Notes under the pieces: model-generated
Seen by the model: only the letters and a program-made list of their open reading frames with translations
Databases searched by the model: none
What the model was told of the DNA's origin: nothing
Translations under genes and position numbers: made by a program
From: Pempheris klunzingeri
Lineage: Eukaryota > Chordata > Actinopteri > Acropomatiformes > Pempheridae
Assembly (NCBI RefSeq): GCF_042242105.1
Contig: NC_092035.1
Span: forward strand, 8,211,477-8,275,476
Direction of reading: 5' to 3'
Length of the DNA: 64,000 bases
Part shown: positions 1-13,189 of the stretch, piece by piece
How the letters are laid out: each line of letters begins with the position of its first letter
How positions within the stretch are numbered: the stretch's first letter is position 1

Positions 1-1061
1 TGTCATGACAGCATGTGGTTGCTAGGTGTGCGCTAGAAGCTCAGCTAACAGAGGTGGCTCAATAATTGATAGAAAGGCCATGTGTTTGTGTCCTTGGAGG
101 ACCTTTAGCATTTGTTGGTTGCCAAACGGTAATGTCCACATATCTACCAAACACACTGCTCTCTTTGAAGACTAATTTAATTTCACTCTCAAAATCCACA
201 GTTATTCCAAACCCTAATGTAATAGCATCAGTTTCAGGCTCATTGTGGCGGCACACCTCCTGGGCCTTTGAATCTTTGCTGCCATATGGTGTGGCAAGAT
301 ATCAGTAGCAGCAGCTTTAACATTGAATGAAGTCACAGGCGCAATGAGCGGCAGAGTTAAATGTAGCGTGTGATGTGTGTGTGTATGTGCAGAGCAGAGG
401 CAGCATCTATTGTAGTTGTTAAGTGATAGCGAGGTGGAGTGTGGAGACGCCTGCCGCAGGGAACAAATCAGCATCACTCACGCTATCTGTCTGTTTGGAA
501 ACACATGCGTGAAGTCAGCGGATGCTCCTGTTTGGAGCGTAATCAGTGTCTCAGCGTCGACCCCAGCTTTGTCCAAATCTCATTCACTCACTCACTACAC
601 CTCTTATAATAGACACACAGCACTTTACGAGATTTCAGACTCTTGATCATGTCAGTGTTCTACTGCTGTTACTTTAAAATCTATAAAATGTGATGCATTG
701 GATTATGGGATTGTCAGGTCAAAGTGGCATACATATTCTGGACACCTTATCCTTATCCATGTCACCTTATGGAAATTTGAGAGCAAATTATGGATACATT
801 TCACACTGAGAATGTCATTATGATTTGATTAGTGATCAGGTGTTGAAGCACAATAAGAGTTAAAACATACTTGCTGTATAATAGTGTGAAAATATGATGC
901 TCACTGTGGCGTTATCATATTATCTCACTGACACTTCATCTAAACTGCTCAGTTTTCCTATTTCCTCAAGAGTCTCCAGATTTATTGCTTCAGATTTGCT
1001 TTCTTTGTCAAATATGCATAAGGTGATATATTAATACCTGTCTCTTGTTTGTTTCTTTTAG
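1..1061 (+). other. dzip1 intron upstream of the zinc-finger exon
   Basis: AT-rich sequence ending in a pyrimidine-rich acceptor (TTTCTTTTAG at 1052-1061). Short open frames here lack codon bias and splice logic. I recognise no exon, RNA or repeat in it, so the dzip1 5' exons are presumably beyond the window start. Confidence 0.6.
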
Positions 1062-4000
1062 TGTCCACAGTGTGATAAATCCTTCCTGAATTCCTCCTTT
1101 CTCCAGAATCACATGCAGCGCCGCCATCCTGACGAGTATGAGATGCGTAAGTTCATCAAGGTTTGCTAAGCAGTTCAGAGGAGTCAGATAGATTCCTTAC
1201 TAAGAAAATACGTTAAACCACATGAGGAGAGTTTGATGAAGCTGCATTTGCAGGTGAAATAAGAAATATTCCAAACAATTTTTGTTGTTTTGCTTCCTCC
1301 CAGAGTTGCGGTCAGACAGTGAGAAGAAATCTCAGATGGACATCCTCAAACTGGAGATCAGCAGCCTGAAGGAGCAGATTGCTCAGCAACAACAGGCATT
1401 GTTAGTGAAAACAGCTCAGGTAGGAAAACCTGAGGATTAGGACAGAGCTGAAACGAATAGATGACTGCAGTTTTATCTGGTGCTATTTTGAGTCATTATT
1501 TAAGCAAAAATACCAATTTTGCAACTTTTCAAATGTGAGGATTTGATGCTTCTGTTGTCATATGTGATAATAAACTGAATATCTTTTGGGATTTTGGGCA
1601 AGCGATGGGTAGTTTGTTATAAACAAAAAGATGAATCAATTAAAGTAGGTCAGCATATTTATCGATAATGAAAATAATAAGTAGTTGCAGCATGGACAAG
1701 TTGTCGGCAAATCACCATTTTTATGTATCATCTTAATGCATTCATTTTTCAGATATTCTACATTTGGGAAACTGAGTAATTCTAAAAGAAAACAACAACT
1801 TAAAAGGTTTATTTAAGTCTCTGTAACTTTTGTTGTGATTCCAGGAAAAAGAGCAGCAGTCCATGCACAGAGACCTGCAGAGAGAACTGGACCGCTTCAA
1901 GGCTGAGGAGATGGCACGCATGGACAGAAAGATAGAGGACAGCAGAGATGGCATGCGCAGGGAGATGGAGTTTCTTTACACCCGAAATATTCAGGCTCTC
2001 AATGTACAAAAACGACACTCGAATAATCCACTCACTAACTTCCTGATTGTCTTCATTTACATTACATTCTTCCAGTCCTCAGGATATCTTTTATTAATTC
2101 CTTTTTTTACTGTTTCACATGTATTTTCATTCATAGGAAGCAAATCAGAATCTGACAGCCAAGCATGAAAAATCAAGCAGCCCTGTTCACTCACAGCCGG
2201 AGAGAGATCTGGACAACTACAGAGAGATGCAGATACAAGCCATCCAAAAGCTGGAACAGCAGCTGAAGAAGCAGGTCAGTGTGGAGGGGAGATAATGTTT
2301 TAAAGCCGACAAGTGATTGGAGTTATCTTTAGTGCTAAAATGTTCTCTTCTAGGATAAAAAGTGGGAATCCAGGCTGCAGGAAATGAAGGCTCAACACGA
2401 GTCTGAAAAGAATCAGGTATGTTTTAGTCTTTGTCATAATTAGCACAAGTGAAATACTGAACAAGCTTTTGTTGGAAATCAGCCAGCTGTAAAACTCGCC
2501 GTCTTCCTGTCAACTTCCAGCTGCTGAACGAGCTGAGCCGAACACAGTCATCTGTGTCTGAGCACCAGGAGCGCAGCCACAGGCTGCAGCAGGAGATGGG
2601 GAGGAGGCTGCAGGAGAAAGAGCAAACCATCAAGGCTCAGAGGGAGCAGGTTAATACTGATACACACACACACACACACACACACACAGCCATCACTGCC
2701 CGGTCTGATTATGTTGGGAGAGGAAGTGAGGCGGAGGGTCAGCCCTTGTTCAGGATATCCTGTATTTGATACAAGGGCTCATAATGTGTTGTATAGAGAC
2801 ATGATGATACTGTACATTTGGTGCACAGGAAGCTGATGCTTTTCCTTTTCCACCCAGCGAGTGTAGTCTTCACACAAATCCAGGGAACGGTAAAAGGAGC
2901 TGGTCACCTTGCAGAGTTCGGGGTTTGCAGCTTGTGGCTTGTAACTCTAAAACCTCACTGTGGCTTCTCTGTCTTGTGCCATCCCCCCCTGACATATTTA
3001 AAACTGATCCACTGACAAAAAGTTAATTCACTGCATTTCTTACAGTAAAAGCCTCCCAATGTTTTGCCAGTTGAGCGCTTTTTTATTAACTTTTGTATAA
3101 GTATAGGTACATATTATATTATATTCTGCTATTTAATTTTTCTAATTCTTAACTGTGTGCTTTTTATTTTTTTTGTCTGTCCCTTTGAGCTGCTGTAACA
3201 GCAAAGTTTCCCCAGTGAGGGATCAATAAATAAATATCTTATATCTTATCTTATCTTATATAAAAACACAACAACCAAAAAGGTAGCCATGCTTGCTAGG
3301 TTGAAACTTCCAAAATGGAAAATGTCTTTTTAATGCATGATCATGAGCTTTAATAAATGACATTTTTTTCTACTTACAGATAAGGAATGTTTCTTCAAAT
3401 CCACCGACCAAAGTAGTGGAAGTACCAGGTATGGATTATTTCATCAGAACTGTGTTTCACTGCAGGAAACTGTGTATGATCCTAACGTCTTCATCATATT
3501 CTCTATTTTTCAGTCATTGTCAGTGCATCAGCTCCAGAGCCTAAAGCAAAGAGAGTTGTACTTGGTAAGTTAGGAGAAGCCAGCTGTCATAAGAAAAAAC
3601 CTAAAAACATTGTCACACCCAGAGATGCTGAGCATGTGCTTTGGTGCATGAAGGATTTACATCATGCTGATAGCAAACTGCAAACCCCCCCCCCTTTAAC
3701 ACATTTATCTCATTTTATATGACTCCCCGACCTCCAATGACTTTTGACCTCATGTGCTGTCCAATTAGAGGAGCCAGTCTCTGCTCCTAAGCTGGATCCT
3801 ATACAGGAGCTGTCAGAAGAGGAGAAAGGTAAAGGGACAATAAGACCAACAGAGCCGGTCGACTGCATGCTGTCTGCATGGATGCATCAGTCTGTTGTGG
3901 GCGGCTGTTTTCTTGCGTGTCAGGACTGAGATGGTCTTAGTCTGACATGAAAGTCACAGACTTAGTGCGAGAAAGCTGATCATTACGTCACCTGTCATCG

Positions 4001-6919
4001 TGTTGCCTTGTTTGTGTCAAATAAACTTGTAGACGTTCTCCTCTTCTGCCTGCATCACTGCAGTCACAGCCATCTGCCCAAGTGAGACTTTGGCCAATGC
4101 ATGCTCATTTTTTTCTCCTTTTTGCCTCTGCTGCCTGTAATTGGAGCCTGATTGTCCATAAAGGGCTGATTAAGTGAGATTTCTTTTACAGACTCAAGCA
4201 GCATGTCTGAGAAGAGGCCAGTGGAGAAGAAGCCTGAGCCTGTACCAGAGAAGAGGCAGAGGGTGACCACCAGTGCTCTGAAAAGGAACCCCAGCATCAA
4301 GAAAGAGATGCGGCCAGACCTTGAGGAGGCTCTTATCAAGAAGCTGGAGAACCTGGGAGTCAAACCTGTAAGTTTGAACTTTGGAGCAGGGTTCAGGAAG
4401 CTTGAGAAGTACTGACCAGCATTCAGCCTAAAATAAAAACACTGAAACATTTTCTTACTTAACCATAGATCATAATCTCCTGTTCCTCTTGTCAGGATCA
4501 GAGTGGTCTGAAGAACAAAGAGCTCGCTTCCATCCTGGCCAAGGTGCATTCAAAGCGAGAGAGCTCTGCTAAGGGACTACCTGACTACTGGCGCCATCGG
4601 GAGGAGTTAGCCAGCATGGTGGAGCAGAAGCTGGGTAGTCAAAGGAGAGGCAGCGACCCTGCTCCTGAGTCACAGGCCAGATCCAGACAATCGGTGCAAG
4701 GTGAGTCATCAAAAAGCCTCTTAGCACGTGAGATCATCTGGCTACGTTCTTACTGTGCCCACAGACCAATAGTAACCACACAGCAGCGTGTGATTGGCTT
4801 TGACTGTTTCTGCATCCAACACTATCAGCCTAATCTGTAAAGCCTTGGTTACCCGCCACATAAGATGACTTAAGCTTAGACACAGTGTCAGCTACTGATC
4901 TGCTAATTGTTTCTCTTCTTTTTGCCTGTGTGCAGTGGTGCAGATCCGGCCTCGATCCAGTAGCCTGCCCTCCAGAGCAACCCAGGTGATGTCTGGGCCT
5001 GCAGTGAAACAGCCCAAAACCCCACAGCCAGCACCAAGGACCAAGACCACCGCTCATCCAAAGACCTCTACACCCAGCAGCAAGACCGCTCTGAGGACTT
5101 TCACACCCAAGTAAAGAAAAAACGGTTTATAAAATGAGCGGGCGTTTTGTAGTTCTCCATAAGTGTATAACTGTATGAAATGTCATGTCGTGTTATGAAT
5201 TAGGTCCGACACAATCTTCAATAGTATGACCATAGCTGCTTAAACCATGCTCTCTTTCACCATTGTATACAGAACTCCTACATACATCTTTTTTCACTTC
5301 CAACTGCATTTTACCAGTGCTCATCATATTTCTCAGACATGTAGATTTAAGCCCGGAGAAGGCTGAATGCAATTTCTGTTAAACATATCACACAAATCCA
5401 GATACAGCAGTGTTTTATGTAGCTGTGAGGAAAACAAGAAGAGTGAATGTTGAATGATCAGTAAAAACTGTTTCTGTGGTTCTTTAGGACCCCTCCTTTC
5501 AGTTCGGATGAGGAATCTGAAGAAGAGGACACTGACAAGGAGGAAGAACAGCCCCAGAAACAGCAGAGGGGCAAGTCACCACAGCCCAGACTAAACCAGG
5601 CGACTCTGGTCCAAAGCAGAGCAAACAAAGCCAGTCCAGTCCAGGCCAGGCAGACTCCAGCCAGGCTCTCATTCACCTCCAACCTCCAGCAGGCCAGGGG
5701 GTCAGTGGGTGGTGTGACCAAGACAGCAGTGACAAAGATAGAGAGCGAGGAGGAGGAGGAAGATGAGGACGAGTGGTCAGAGGTCAGCGAGCTGCAGGAG
5801 ATTGACCCAAGGCAACTGCAGAGTCACAAAGACCAGAACGGTAACGTGGATAAGAGGAACTTTGGTAAAGGTAAGCTGTCCATTCTTCAAAGTGCCAGCT
5901 CACACCATAGATTCAAATAAAGTGACAACTTATTCAGTCACAAAATGGGTACCCTTAATAATAGTGAAACGGTATCTTTGTCCTGATTCATAAAAGTCCC
6001 AGTTAAAGTTTTGTTAGATGATGATGAAATCATTTTGACCCACAGGATTGACTGTTAAATAAATGTCCTAATAGATACTTGTAAATGTTTGTTTGTTCAT
6101 CTGTCTCGACTGAGGTTTTAATTCAGGGAAGACACAAAGTTCTAGTATTACTGTTTGATGTTTACATGAATCAGACTAGAACCAGCTGCCAGGAGGTTTG
6201 AAGTGTGGGTTTTGGGGAAAAAAATTATATATTGGAAGCTGAAATACCCTCAAGCAGCTGTAAGTGTTTGTCAGCTTGTGATCTCTGTGTTTGAATTTAA
6301 ACTGGACTTACTGGTGTGTTTCTTGTAGAGAACAAAATCAACGACCTGGCCAGAAAAATGGAGAAGCAGTTTGCAGACAGAGCGGTAAAGAAACCAGCAG
6401 GGGGCGTCAGCATCTTACCAGAGAGAAAGGATGAGGTCCAGGAACTCACGGTGAGACTCATTTGATATCATTGTGTATTGAAAAAGCAGCATTAACCTCG
6501 AGGAAGCACAACCGGATGGTATAATCTATATTTGTGTTTGTGGTGACAGTACACAGATCTAGAGGAGAGCAGCGAGTGGATGGTCTCCTCCTTAGAGGAA
6601 AGACAGGAAATGTCTAAACCAGCTCAGGGCTCTGGACCAATGAAGAAGAGCCTGGACTCACCCAGTACCAGCGTTTGGGGAACCTCCACAGGAAAGGGTC
6701 CCAAATCAGGTCAGTTATGAACTTTACAGCAGAATAAGCAGGTGTATAACTGCATAAGGTGCAGTGCTCCTGCTCTCGGCTGTATTTTGTGAAGTAAACA
6801 CAGCCGTCTTGTGCCCGGCAGGTCTGACTGAAGCTGGAACGGGCAGCACACTGAAGAGCAGCCTGTACTCACTCAGTGACATCAGTGACTCCGAGGACAT
6901 TAGCAATAGGCACAGTTAA
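1062..6919 (+). CDS. dzip1: DZIP1 (zinc-finger, coiled-coil cilium protein), 5'-partial
   Basis: Sixteen coding exons in continuous phase: 1062-1146, 1304-1419, 1845-2003, 2137-2274, 2354-2416, 2521-2649, 3380-3428, 3514-3564, 3769-3828, 4192-4367, 4496-4700, 4936-5110, 5488-5870, 6329-6450, 6550-6709 and 6822-6919 (TAA 6917-6919), 722 codons. The first exon encodes a single C2H2 finger (CPQCDKSF then HMQRRH). Exons 2-6 are Glu/Gln/Lys-rich coiled coil; exons 10-11 are a basic segment (RPDLEEALIKKLENLGV); the rest is acidic and Ser/Pro-rich, ending SDSEDISNRHS. The family has an N-terminal DZIP1 domain before the finger, so perhaps 150-200 residues lie upstream of the window. DZIP1 (zebrafish iguana) acts at the basal body and transition zone in ciliogenesis and Hedgehog signalling. 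Adjacency to claudin-10 and abcc4, as in human 13q32, favours dzip1 over its paralog dzip1l. Exon borders are read by eye; a skipped small exon is possible. Confidence 0.9.
2662..2688. repeat. (CA)n microsatellite in dzip1 intron
   Basis: Uninterrupted CA dinucleotide run a few bases downstream of the donor that follows the exon ending at 2649. Confidence 0.95.
3120..3262 (+). mobile_element. Probable 3' tail of a non-LTR retrotransposon
   Basis: Within the 2650-3379 dzip1 intron, a T-rich stretch is followed by 'gagctgctgtaacagcaaag', a 'tttcccc...gggatcaataaa' block and a short (TATCT)n tail. This arrangement is familiar from 3' ends of fish LINE elements, which stop in a simple repeat. 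I see no coding part, so the copy is heavily 5'-truncated. The assignment is recalled, not searched. Confidence 0.5.
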
Positions 6920-7330
6920 CACTACAGCTGATCAGGTGATGTAGCACTACACCAAGCACCAACACAGACCTCAGTCAACTCCTCAGACATCTACAGTCCA
7001 CACCAAATATTTTATACTGTCATTATCTGAACTGTTACTGTAATACAGAGAGAGCAATACTAAACAAAGGGAGTTTTTAGATTTTAGATTTAGATTTCAT
7101 ATTCAGTCTCACTTTATGCCTTGTGCCAACTCTTCGCTTGCCTTAGACCTTTGCAGTGTTCTTTTTGATAGATCCTGTTTTGTATAGCCAATGAAATATA
7201 ACCCACACTCCAAAATGAGGTACTGTATGTAGCTTGTGTAAAAATTTGTATGTCAAATTTTATAATGCCATGTTTTAAATGGAATGATGAGATGTGATTT
7301 TGTATAGAAAATATTTATACAAGCAATAAA
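6920..7330 (+). terminator. dzip1: dzip1 3' UTR and polyadenylation signal
   Basis: Non-coding sequence after the TAA at 6917-6919 runs to a canonical AATAAA at 7325-7330, which gives a 3' UTR of about 0.4 kb. No other AATAAA precedes it. Confidence 0.75.
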
Positions 7331-9256
7331 AGAATTCTTTATGGAGTACATAGTTGAAAATTGTAACATGAAACACTACAGTTGAGGCACACGTCGTCAA
7401 GGTTCTCACTTTTCTTCAAGCAAGCACAATAACCAAAGTGATTCATTGTAAATTTGTTTTGGTTTAATCAGACAATTCAGATTTCACAATTAGATTCAAA
7501 ACTTCATGAAGTTATCAAGTCAGCTAATGGTCTGCAGACTGTATGTTAATAAAGTGGTTAAAATCTAATTGGTGCAGAAAGAAAAACAATAGAGACATGT
7601 ATCTGTAATAAATATTGTAACACAAATGCTTCACATCACTGTTGTAACATCAGTGGGTAAACGATGCAATAAGGTCACCAAATTAAACTTTTTAAGTGGC
7701 TATAATCAATTTCCATGTTAAAAACAACCCACATGACTAATTTTTATGTGAAATTTGCTGCTCCTAGTGATGAACAGAGAATTATCATCAGGTCTGCTGA
7801 GCGTTTTAGCCTCTTTTGGCTTGTTGTTTTGGTTTTAAGGCCCACAGCTCTAAAATATGCTCTTAAAATCCTCTGTACCCTACCTGCTGAGCACCAAACT
7901 GTAGATAGAAGAAGTTAGCAATTTACTGAGTGAACATAATGGAGCATTTAGCAGCTAAAATGCCTTATTTACTCTGCTTAGTCCTTAATTATTTAATTGT
8001 TTCCTTGTGTTCCCTGGAGCTTTGAAAATGTTCATGAGTCCATGCTAGCACTTCCAACCGCAGTGGAAAATAACGTTTAAAATACGTCCTCCACCACCTA
8101 TAAGTGTGGCTCATTAAATGAATAATATCTGTCATCTGTCACTCTGTTGAACAGCAGAAATACAATCCTCAATGTCAGAGCTTCATTCTCACTGGCTGCT
8201 GAGCAGCTGGGTTTTTATGGGGAGTGACAGCTGTGACAGCTTCCTGTTCTGACAGTGCTGGTCTCCTTTAATATCACTGTGCAGCCTGTAATAGGAGGGC
8301 TGTTGGGGCTCAGGTGGAGCTTTCATAGACATGGATTCTATTTTAAGTTCTGATTTTGAGCTCCATCTTCTGGTGACTCAGAAGTAGTTTAGGTCTAGAG
8401 GATTATGCAGACGCCTCTGTATATGAAGCCACCCAAAAAAGAAAACAAAGGAGTGGAGGATGGGGAGGATGTTTCAAAAGGAAACCTAACAGGGAGGCAG
8501 AATTCATATTGTTTATCATGAGATATACTAAACTGAAAGGCATCATAACACGATTTAAAAACATTAACAACAAGATCTGAAAAGCCAAGAGTAACATTCA
8601 AAAGCTCATAGAAGATGAAAAAGGTCTGGGTTTTTTTTAATATCTATTTTAAATCTTTTAATCTATTTTTTATACAGTAAATTAAAGGATGGATGTGTTA
8701 AGGCCAACTGTAGATAGACTTTTAAATCAGTTTAGTTTATCTGTAAATATGAACATGCTGAAGAGATTTTAGGGTAGTGTGTTCTGAGAAATGAGGATGA
8801 AGAAGTTCAGAATTGCTTCATGTTGAAAAATGAATGTAACATTGTTGTGCGTGATGAGTGCACTTAATATAAGAATACCAAAGGAATGAAGCATGGAGAA
8901 GTTGAAAAGCTGTGTTTTAATATTTAACAGATTTGTAAACATAAACTCGTAATTTGGATAAATGGTCATATCACATGATCTAGCTTTAAGAGTGCGTTAT
9001 GAGCAGTTTGTCTTGTCTTTTATGCTGAACCTTTCAGTCTGTTTCAAAACAACAAAACATGCAGGTAGACAGGAAAGAACGAGAGGACAGTGGAGGCTCC
9101 CCATGAAAGACAAAAACTGCTAGAAATACAAAATGTTTAAAAAACAAGGACACAGAATCATTGCAGATTTTAATCAGGATGTGTGAAGCTTATGAAAAGT
9201 TCTCACTATAACTGTGTGCTTCAGATACCAGCTTTCCACATCCTGTCCCTTTTTTC
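7331..9256. other. Intergenic region between dzip1 and the claudin cluster
   Basis: AT-rich DNA between the convergent 3' ends of dzip1 (plus) and the first claudin (minus). I see no exon with family similarity. Short open frames on both strands are of random type. Confidence 0.6.
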
Positions 9257-9262
9257 TTTATT
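9257..9262 (-). terminator. Polyadenylation signal for claudin A
   Basis: AATAAA on the minus strand about 210 bp past the stop codon at 9472. It is the nearest canonical hexamer I noticed. Confidence 0.5.
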
Positions 9263-9471
9263 CTTTTGTATATAGAAAATATGGCCATAGCTTTTGTAAG
9301 CTTATGACTATGTTTACAGTTAAAAACCTTATTAACTGTCAGGTTCTTAATCCACTCAACACCATGCCAAGCTTTACATACAGACAAGACAGCAGTACTG
9401 ATCTTCTCATGGCAGGGCAGATGAGTGTGTTTCCCAAAACTGTTCCTTTTAAAGTCTTCAGAGTCACTTTC

Positions 9472-11220
9472 TCAGACAAAGCTGTCCCTGCTGAAGGCCC
9501 GACTGCTCTTGGTTGGTGCTCTGGTTGCTCGGCTCTTCCTGCCTTCATAAAACAGCGGCGGAGCCAGAGTCACCCTGGACGATGAGGCGGGCAGCATGTA
9601 GGTCCGCCTGGTCCGGGCAGTGGCGTAAGTGGCCGGTCTCCTTGGTGTTTTTGGAGAACTGTTGACATAGTTGAAACAGGAGATTTGGTGTGAAATCTCA
9701 GTTTTTACTGTTTTTGGCTTAGATATGGTCCACAACATAGGTAGTTACCCTAAAATGTAGATAATAAATGATAACATAAGAGGTTCTATATTTACGTTGA
9801 TGGTAGACCCTCTTTTCCAGAGAAGTAACTCAGCACCGTCCCTCCAGAGAGTAGAAGGATGGAGCCTCCCCAGCCAATGAAAACTGCAGCTCCAAGTTCA
9901 AATCTGAACAGCAAGTATTGACATATATCAGGAGTTATTGATGTTTTTCCAGCACTTCTCCCCACTATTCACCTCCAGGGATCATGTAACAGTGATTATA
10001 CAGCTTCGAAAGTACTCACTTCTGTGCTCTGAAATTTGGATCCAAGAATTCTGTTATGACTTTGCTGGCCCACCATGAGTAGGTGATCATACCACAGAAT
10101 CCTAACACAAAATATGCCTTACTTTAAACATCCGGAGTGCATAAACATTCACACAACTTTAATACTCTTGAGATTTGTTTTTTTTTACCTGAGACCAGAT
10201 AGGTTATAGCACCTGCAAAGGTCACCCTGGCATTGGCGACCTCTGATCCACCTATTTTGGTGCATTTCATCCCTATGAGTGTGAGGACGCCTCCGAAGAA
10301 GCCGGTGATGACGGCGCAGACAGCGAGTGCCCTGCAGGCGTGTAGGAACGCTGAAAGACAGCAGGTGAAACTGAAATGCAGCAGAGCGAGCCTGTTAAAT
10401 GTACCATGAGAGGATTTAAAGCACTTTACCCAAAGGGATTTCTGCTAATTACCTCTCACTACAACCCTCACTGTGCTAAACAGGGACAAAACTTCTAACT
10501 GGAGCCAAATTCATTAAGGGACTGTGTGAAAGTGACTCAGAAGGGGGGAGGTTTTGTACGATCTCCTTTTGTTTAAGTCAGAGCAGTCAGATATTTTCCT
10601 TAAACCAACAAACCTGGCCATATCAATAAGCTTCATGTAATTGATTTTAGGGACAATCAGAAATCTGATCTCATACAAATCGGGTTAATGAATATATATT
10701 GCTATAAAGTGGTATCTGGGTTGGGTGGAAAATATCCATATATTGATATATATTCAATATATCAGTGCAGCCTATTCCCGATTCACTCCTTCTGTATCTA
10801 TAACTTCCTTACTAAGCAGCTTTTTTTTTAGAAAAGAGAGTGTCTGAAATATCTGCTTTTTCAAAATGAAATCTATGATTCAGCTCCCCCTTCCCACTCC
10901 AATTATTTCCATACAGCCCCTAAATCTTTTCACTTGTTGAGAATTTCAGTTAAATGAGGAATTAGAGGAATGTTTTCAGAGTATCTACCAGGCAGGGCCA
11001 GCATGGAGGGGTAGTCCTTGCAGTCGGACACCCCCGTGGTGTCTGAGATGCAGTCCTTCCACAGGTTGGAGTAATAGTTGGAGGTGGTCAGCACGATGCT
11101 GCCCACCTCGGAGAAGGTCCAGTACTCTGTGGGAAGAGTGGAACACACCAGGATCCAGCCACACAGGCAGGACACGAAGCAGCCGATCTCCATGTACATC
11201 ACCACCGTCCTGTACTTCAT
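9472..11220 (-). CDS. Claudin-10-like gene A (distal member of the cluster)
   Basis: Five exons on the minus strand in order 11220-10989, 10350-10189, 10101-10020, 9903-9796, 9658-9472; 771 nt, 256 residues. It starts MKYRTVVMYMEIGC. The first extracellular loop carries the claudin signature W34...N-L-W54...C57...C67. TM2 follows FLHACRALAVC, then GMKCTKIGGSE, TM3 with the W-W of TYSWWAS, and TM4 ELGAAVFIGWGGSILLL. The tail is basic and ends RDSFV, a C-terminal valine as in PDZ-binding claudins. Exon sizes 232/162/82/108 match its neighbours. Claudins form tight-junction strands, and claudin-10 members form ion-selective paracellular pores. An AATAAA (minus) lies at 9257-9262. The loop most resembles claudin-10b, but the tail is unlike it, so I leave the paralog letter open. 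Confidence 0.88.
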
Positions 11221-11632
11221 GGTGAGTGCTGTTCCCTAAGCAAAAGCTATCAAGACCTGTTAAACATAAGAGAGTAACATCCAGGTATGAACAATCCTTA
11301 CTGTGGGAAACTGGACTGAGCTCTCCCCCGATGTCCTCACTGATGTGCAGCAGTGTTGCCTCTTCTTATCTTTTAGATGGTTTTGCCCCGTAAGCATCTT
11401 CCACCTTCCCAGCACTCAGGCAGAAACGGTGAAGGATCTTATTGCTGGATCATGCTGTCGTCCTTGTCAACCCTTGTTTTACTTCCTAATTTTTGCAGAA
11501 TCAACCAATTTAAAGTACTTTTCCTCTTTTCTGATCTCATTAAAATCCAAAATATAGAAAAGTATCAAAGCCATAAACTGGACTTGCAAAAGCACCGAAA
11601 TTACCATAAAGCCACAGAAGAAAATGTTCTTT

Positions 11633-11638
11633 TTTATT
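11633..11638 (-). terminator. Possible polyadenylation signal for claudin B
   Basis: AATAAA on the minus strand about 295 bp downstream of the proposed stop at 11933. It supports a transcript end in the 0.7 kb gap between genes B and A but is unproven. Confidence 0.35.
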
Positions 11639-11932
11639 ATTTTCCAAAACTAAGAAGTATAGAGAATGATCTCCCTCATGTGGCATCTCCACATGAGGGC
11701 GTGGCATTGTACACCAAGTGCCATTATAAACTCAAATAACAGAAATTCAAATAGACTTGTTCAGAATTTGATTGCAGAGGTTGTACTGAATAAAACTCAC
11801 AAACACAGAGAAACTGAAATCCATTGTATTTAACATATTTTACAGCAACAGAAGACCTTAACTGAAACATGTACACATTGTACATTTTTTATGCTGCTCC
11901 CTGAATTGGACGATTAGAATGAACATGTAGCT

Positions 11933-13136
11933 TTATACAGTCACAACAGAAGCCATCTTGTAGAGAGACACATTTCTGGAGTCATTGGTCCTCTTTGATG
12001 GTGCACAGATATGTTTTTTTCCTCTTAAGACTTCATTTTCCTCTCCTTTTCCACCAGTAAAGGAAACCAGGGGATATCTGCTGCAGACAGTAATGTATCC
12101 AGTCAGAAACTATAGTAACAGTATAAGCTAGTGAGTATTTGGTACATTATCCAGGCTTTTTTATATTGGAAGGTGTTAGTACGTTAACAAACCTTTTTGG
12201 ATGCTTAAGTCTGCATGCAGTTGCACAGTGAACTGTACAGCCAAGTAAAATGAGGAAGCTCCCCACCAGGCCAATGTACAGGGCTGGTCCGATGTCATAG
12301 CTGAGGAAGTGACAGTTAAAATTGGATGCTGGCTTGTATTTTTCTCACATTAACCCATAAATGAGTGTTTTTGAAAGTTCACATTACCTCAGTTTTGACG
12401 GATCTGCTTTGGCGTGTAAAAAAGCTGCAACCACTCTGTTTGTGTATAAACAATAAGCAGCCACGTCTGATAGGCCTGCATGAGGGGGAGCCGATGACAC
12501 ATGGGAAAAAAACAGGAAGAACCACTGAGTGCATGCCCTGAGACACTGCTGTCACTGTGGCTGAGGCTTTGTAAATGTAAACAGATCACACTCACAGCCG
12601 AGCAGATGGAAAGCACACGCTGTTATTAACATCCTGTCATTACTCTTAGGGTCTCCACCGATGTGTGTGCACTCCAGTCCGAAGAATGTGAGCACTACAC
12701 CGATCAGTCCGAGGCAGAGGCCGATCATCAGGAGCCCCCTGACTGCCTGGATGTACGCTGTTAAAACACACAACTGAGATGTAAATTAATTAATTCATGG
12801 CTACGGTTGTCAAAGATTCAAAGGAAATCAATGATTGTTTGTCTTTGTACTCACGTTTGACCGCCCACAGCACCCCGAAGTCTACACAGTTCACCAGAGC
12901 AGTGGAGTCTTCATAGCAGTCCCTCCAGAGGTCAGACCAGTACCAAGCTGTCAGCACTACAGAGGAGCCCCCTTGACCCCCCAGCTGGGCCACCCTCAAG
13001 ACATAGACACAGAAAAGAGGTCAAATTCTTACATATTCTGGCTTTTAGCCTCGATTTTTTTGGAGTCCAGCTACAAAAAACTCCAGTGACATTAGTTTTT
13101 CAAACTTTGAAAAGCTCCTCCAGAGCCACAAAAGAT

Positions 13137-13189
<53 letters not shown>

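Noticed and set aside
11303-11739. Overlapping ORFs of 84 and 120 codons between claudins A and B
   Set aside because: They share the same DNA in two frames, are AT-rich, and match no claudin exon. Probably intergenic or 3' UTR of gene B.
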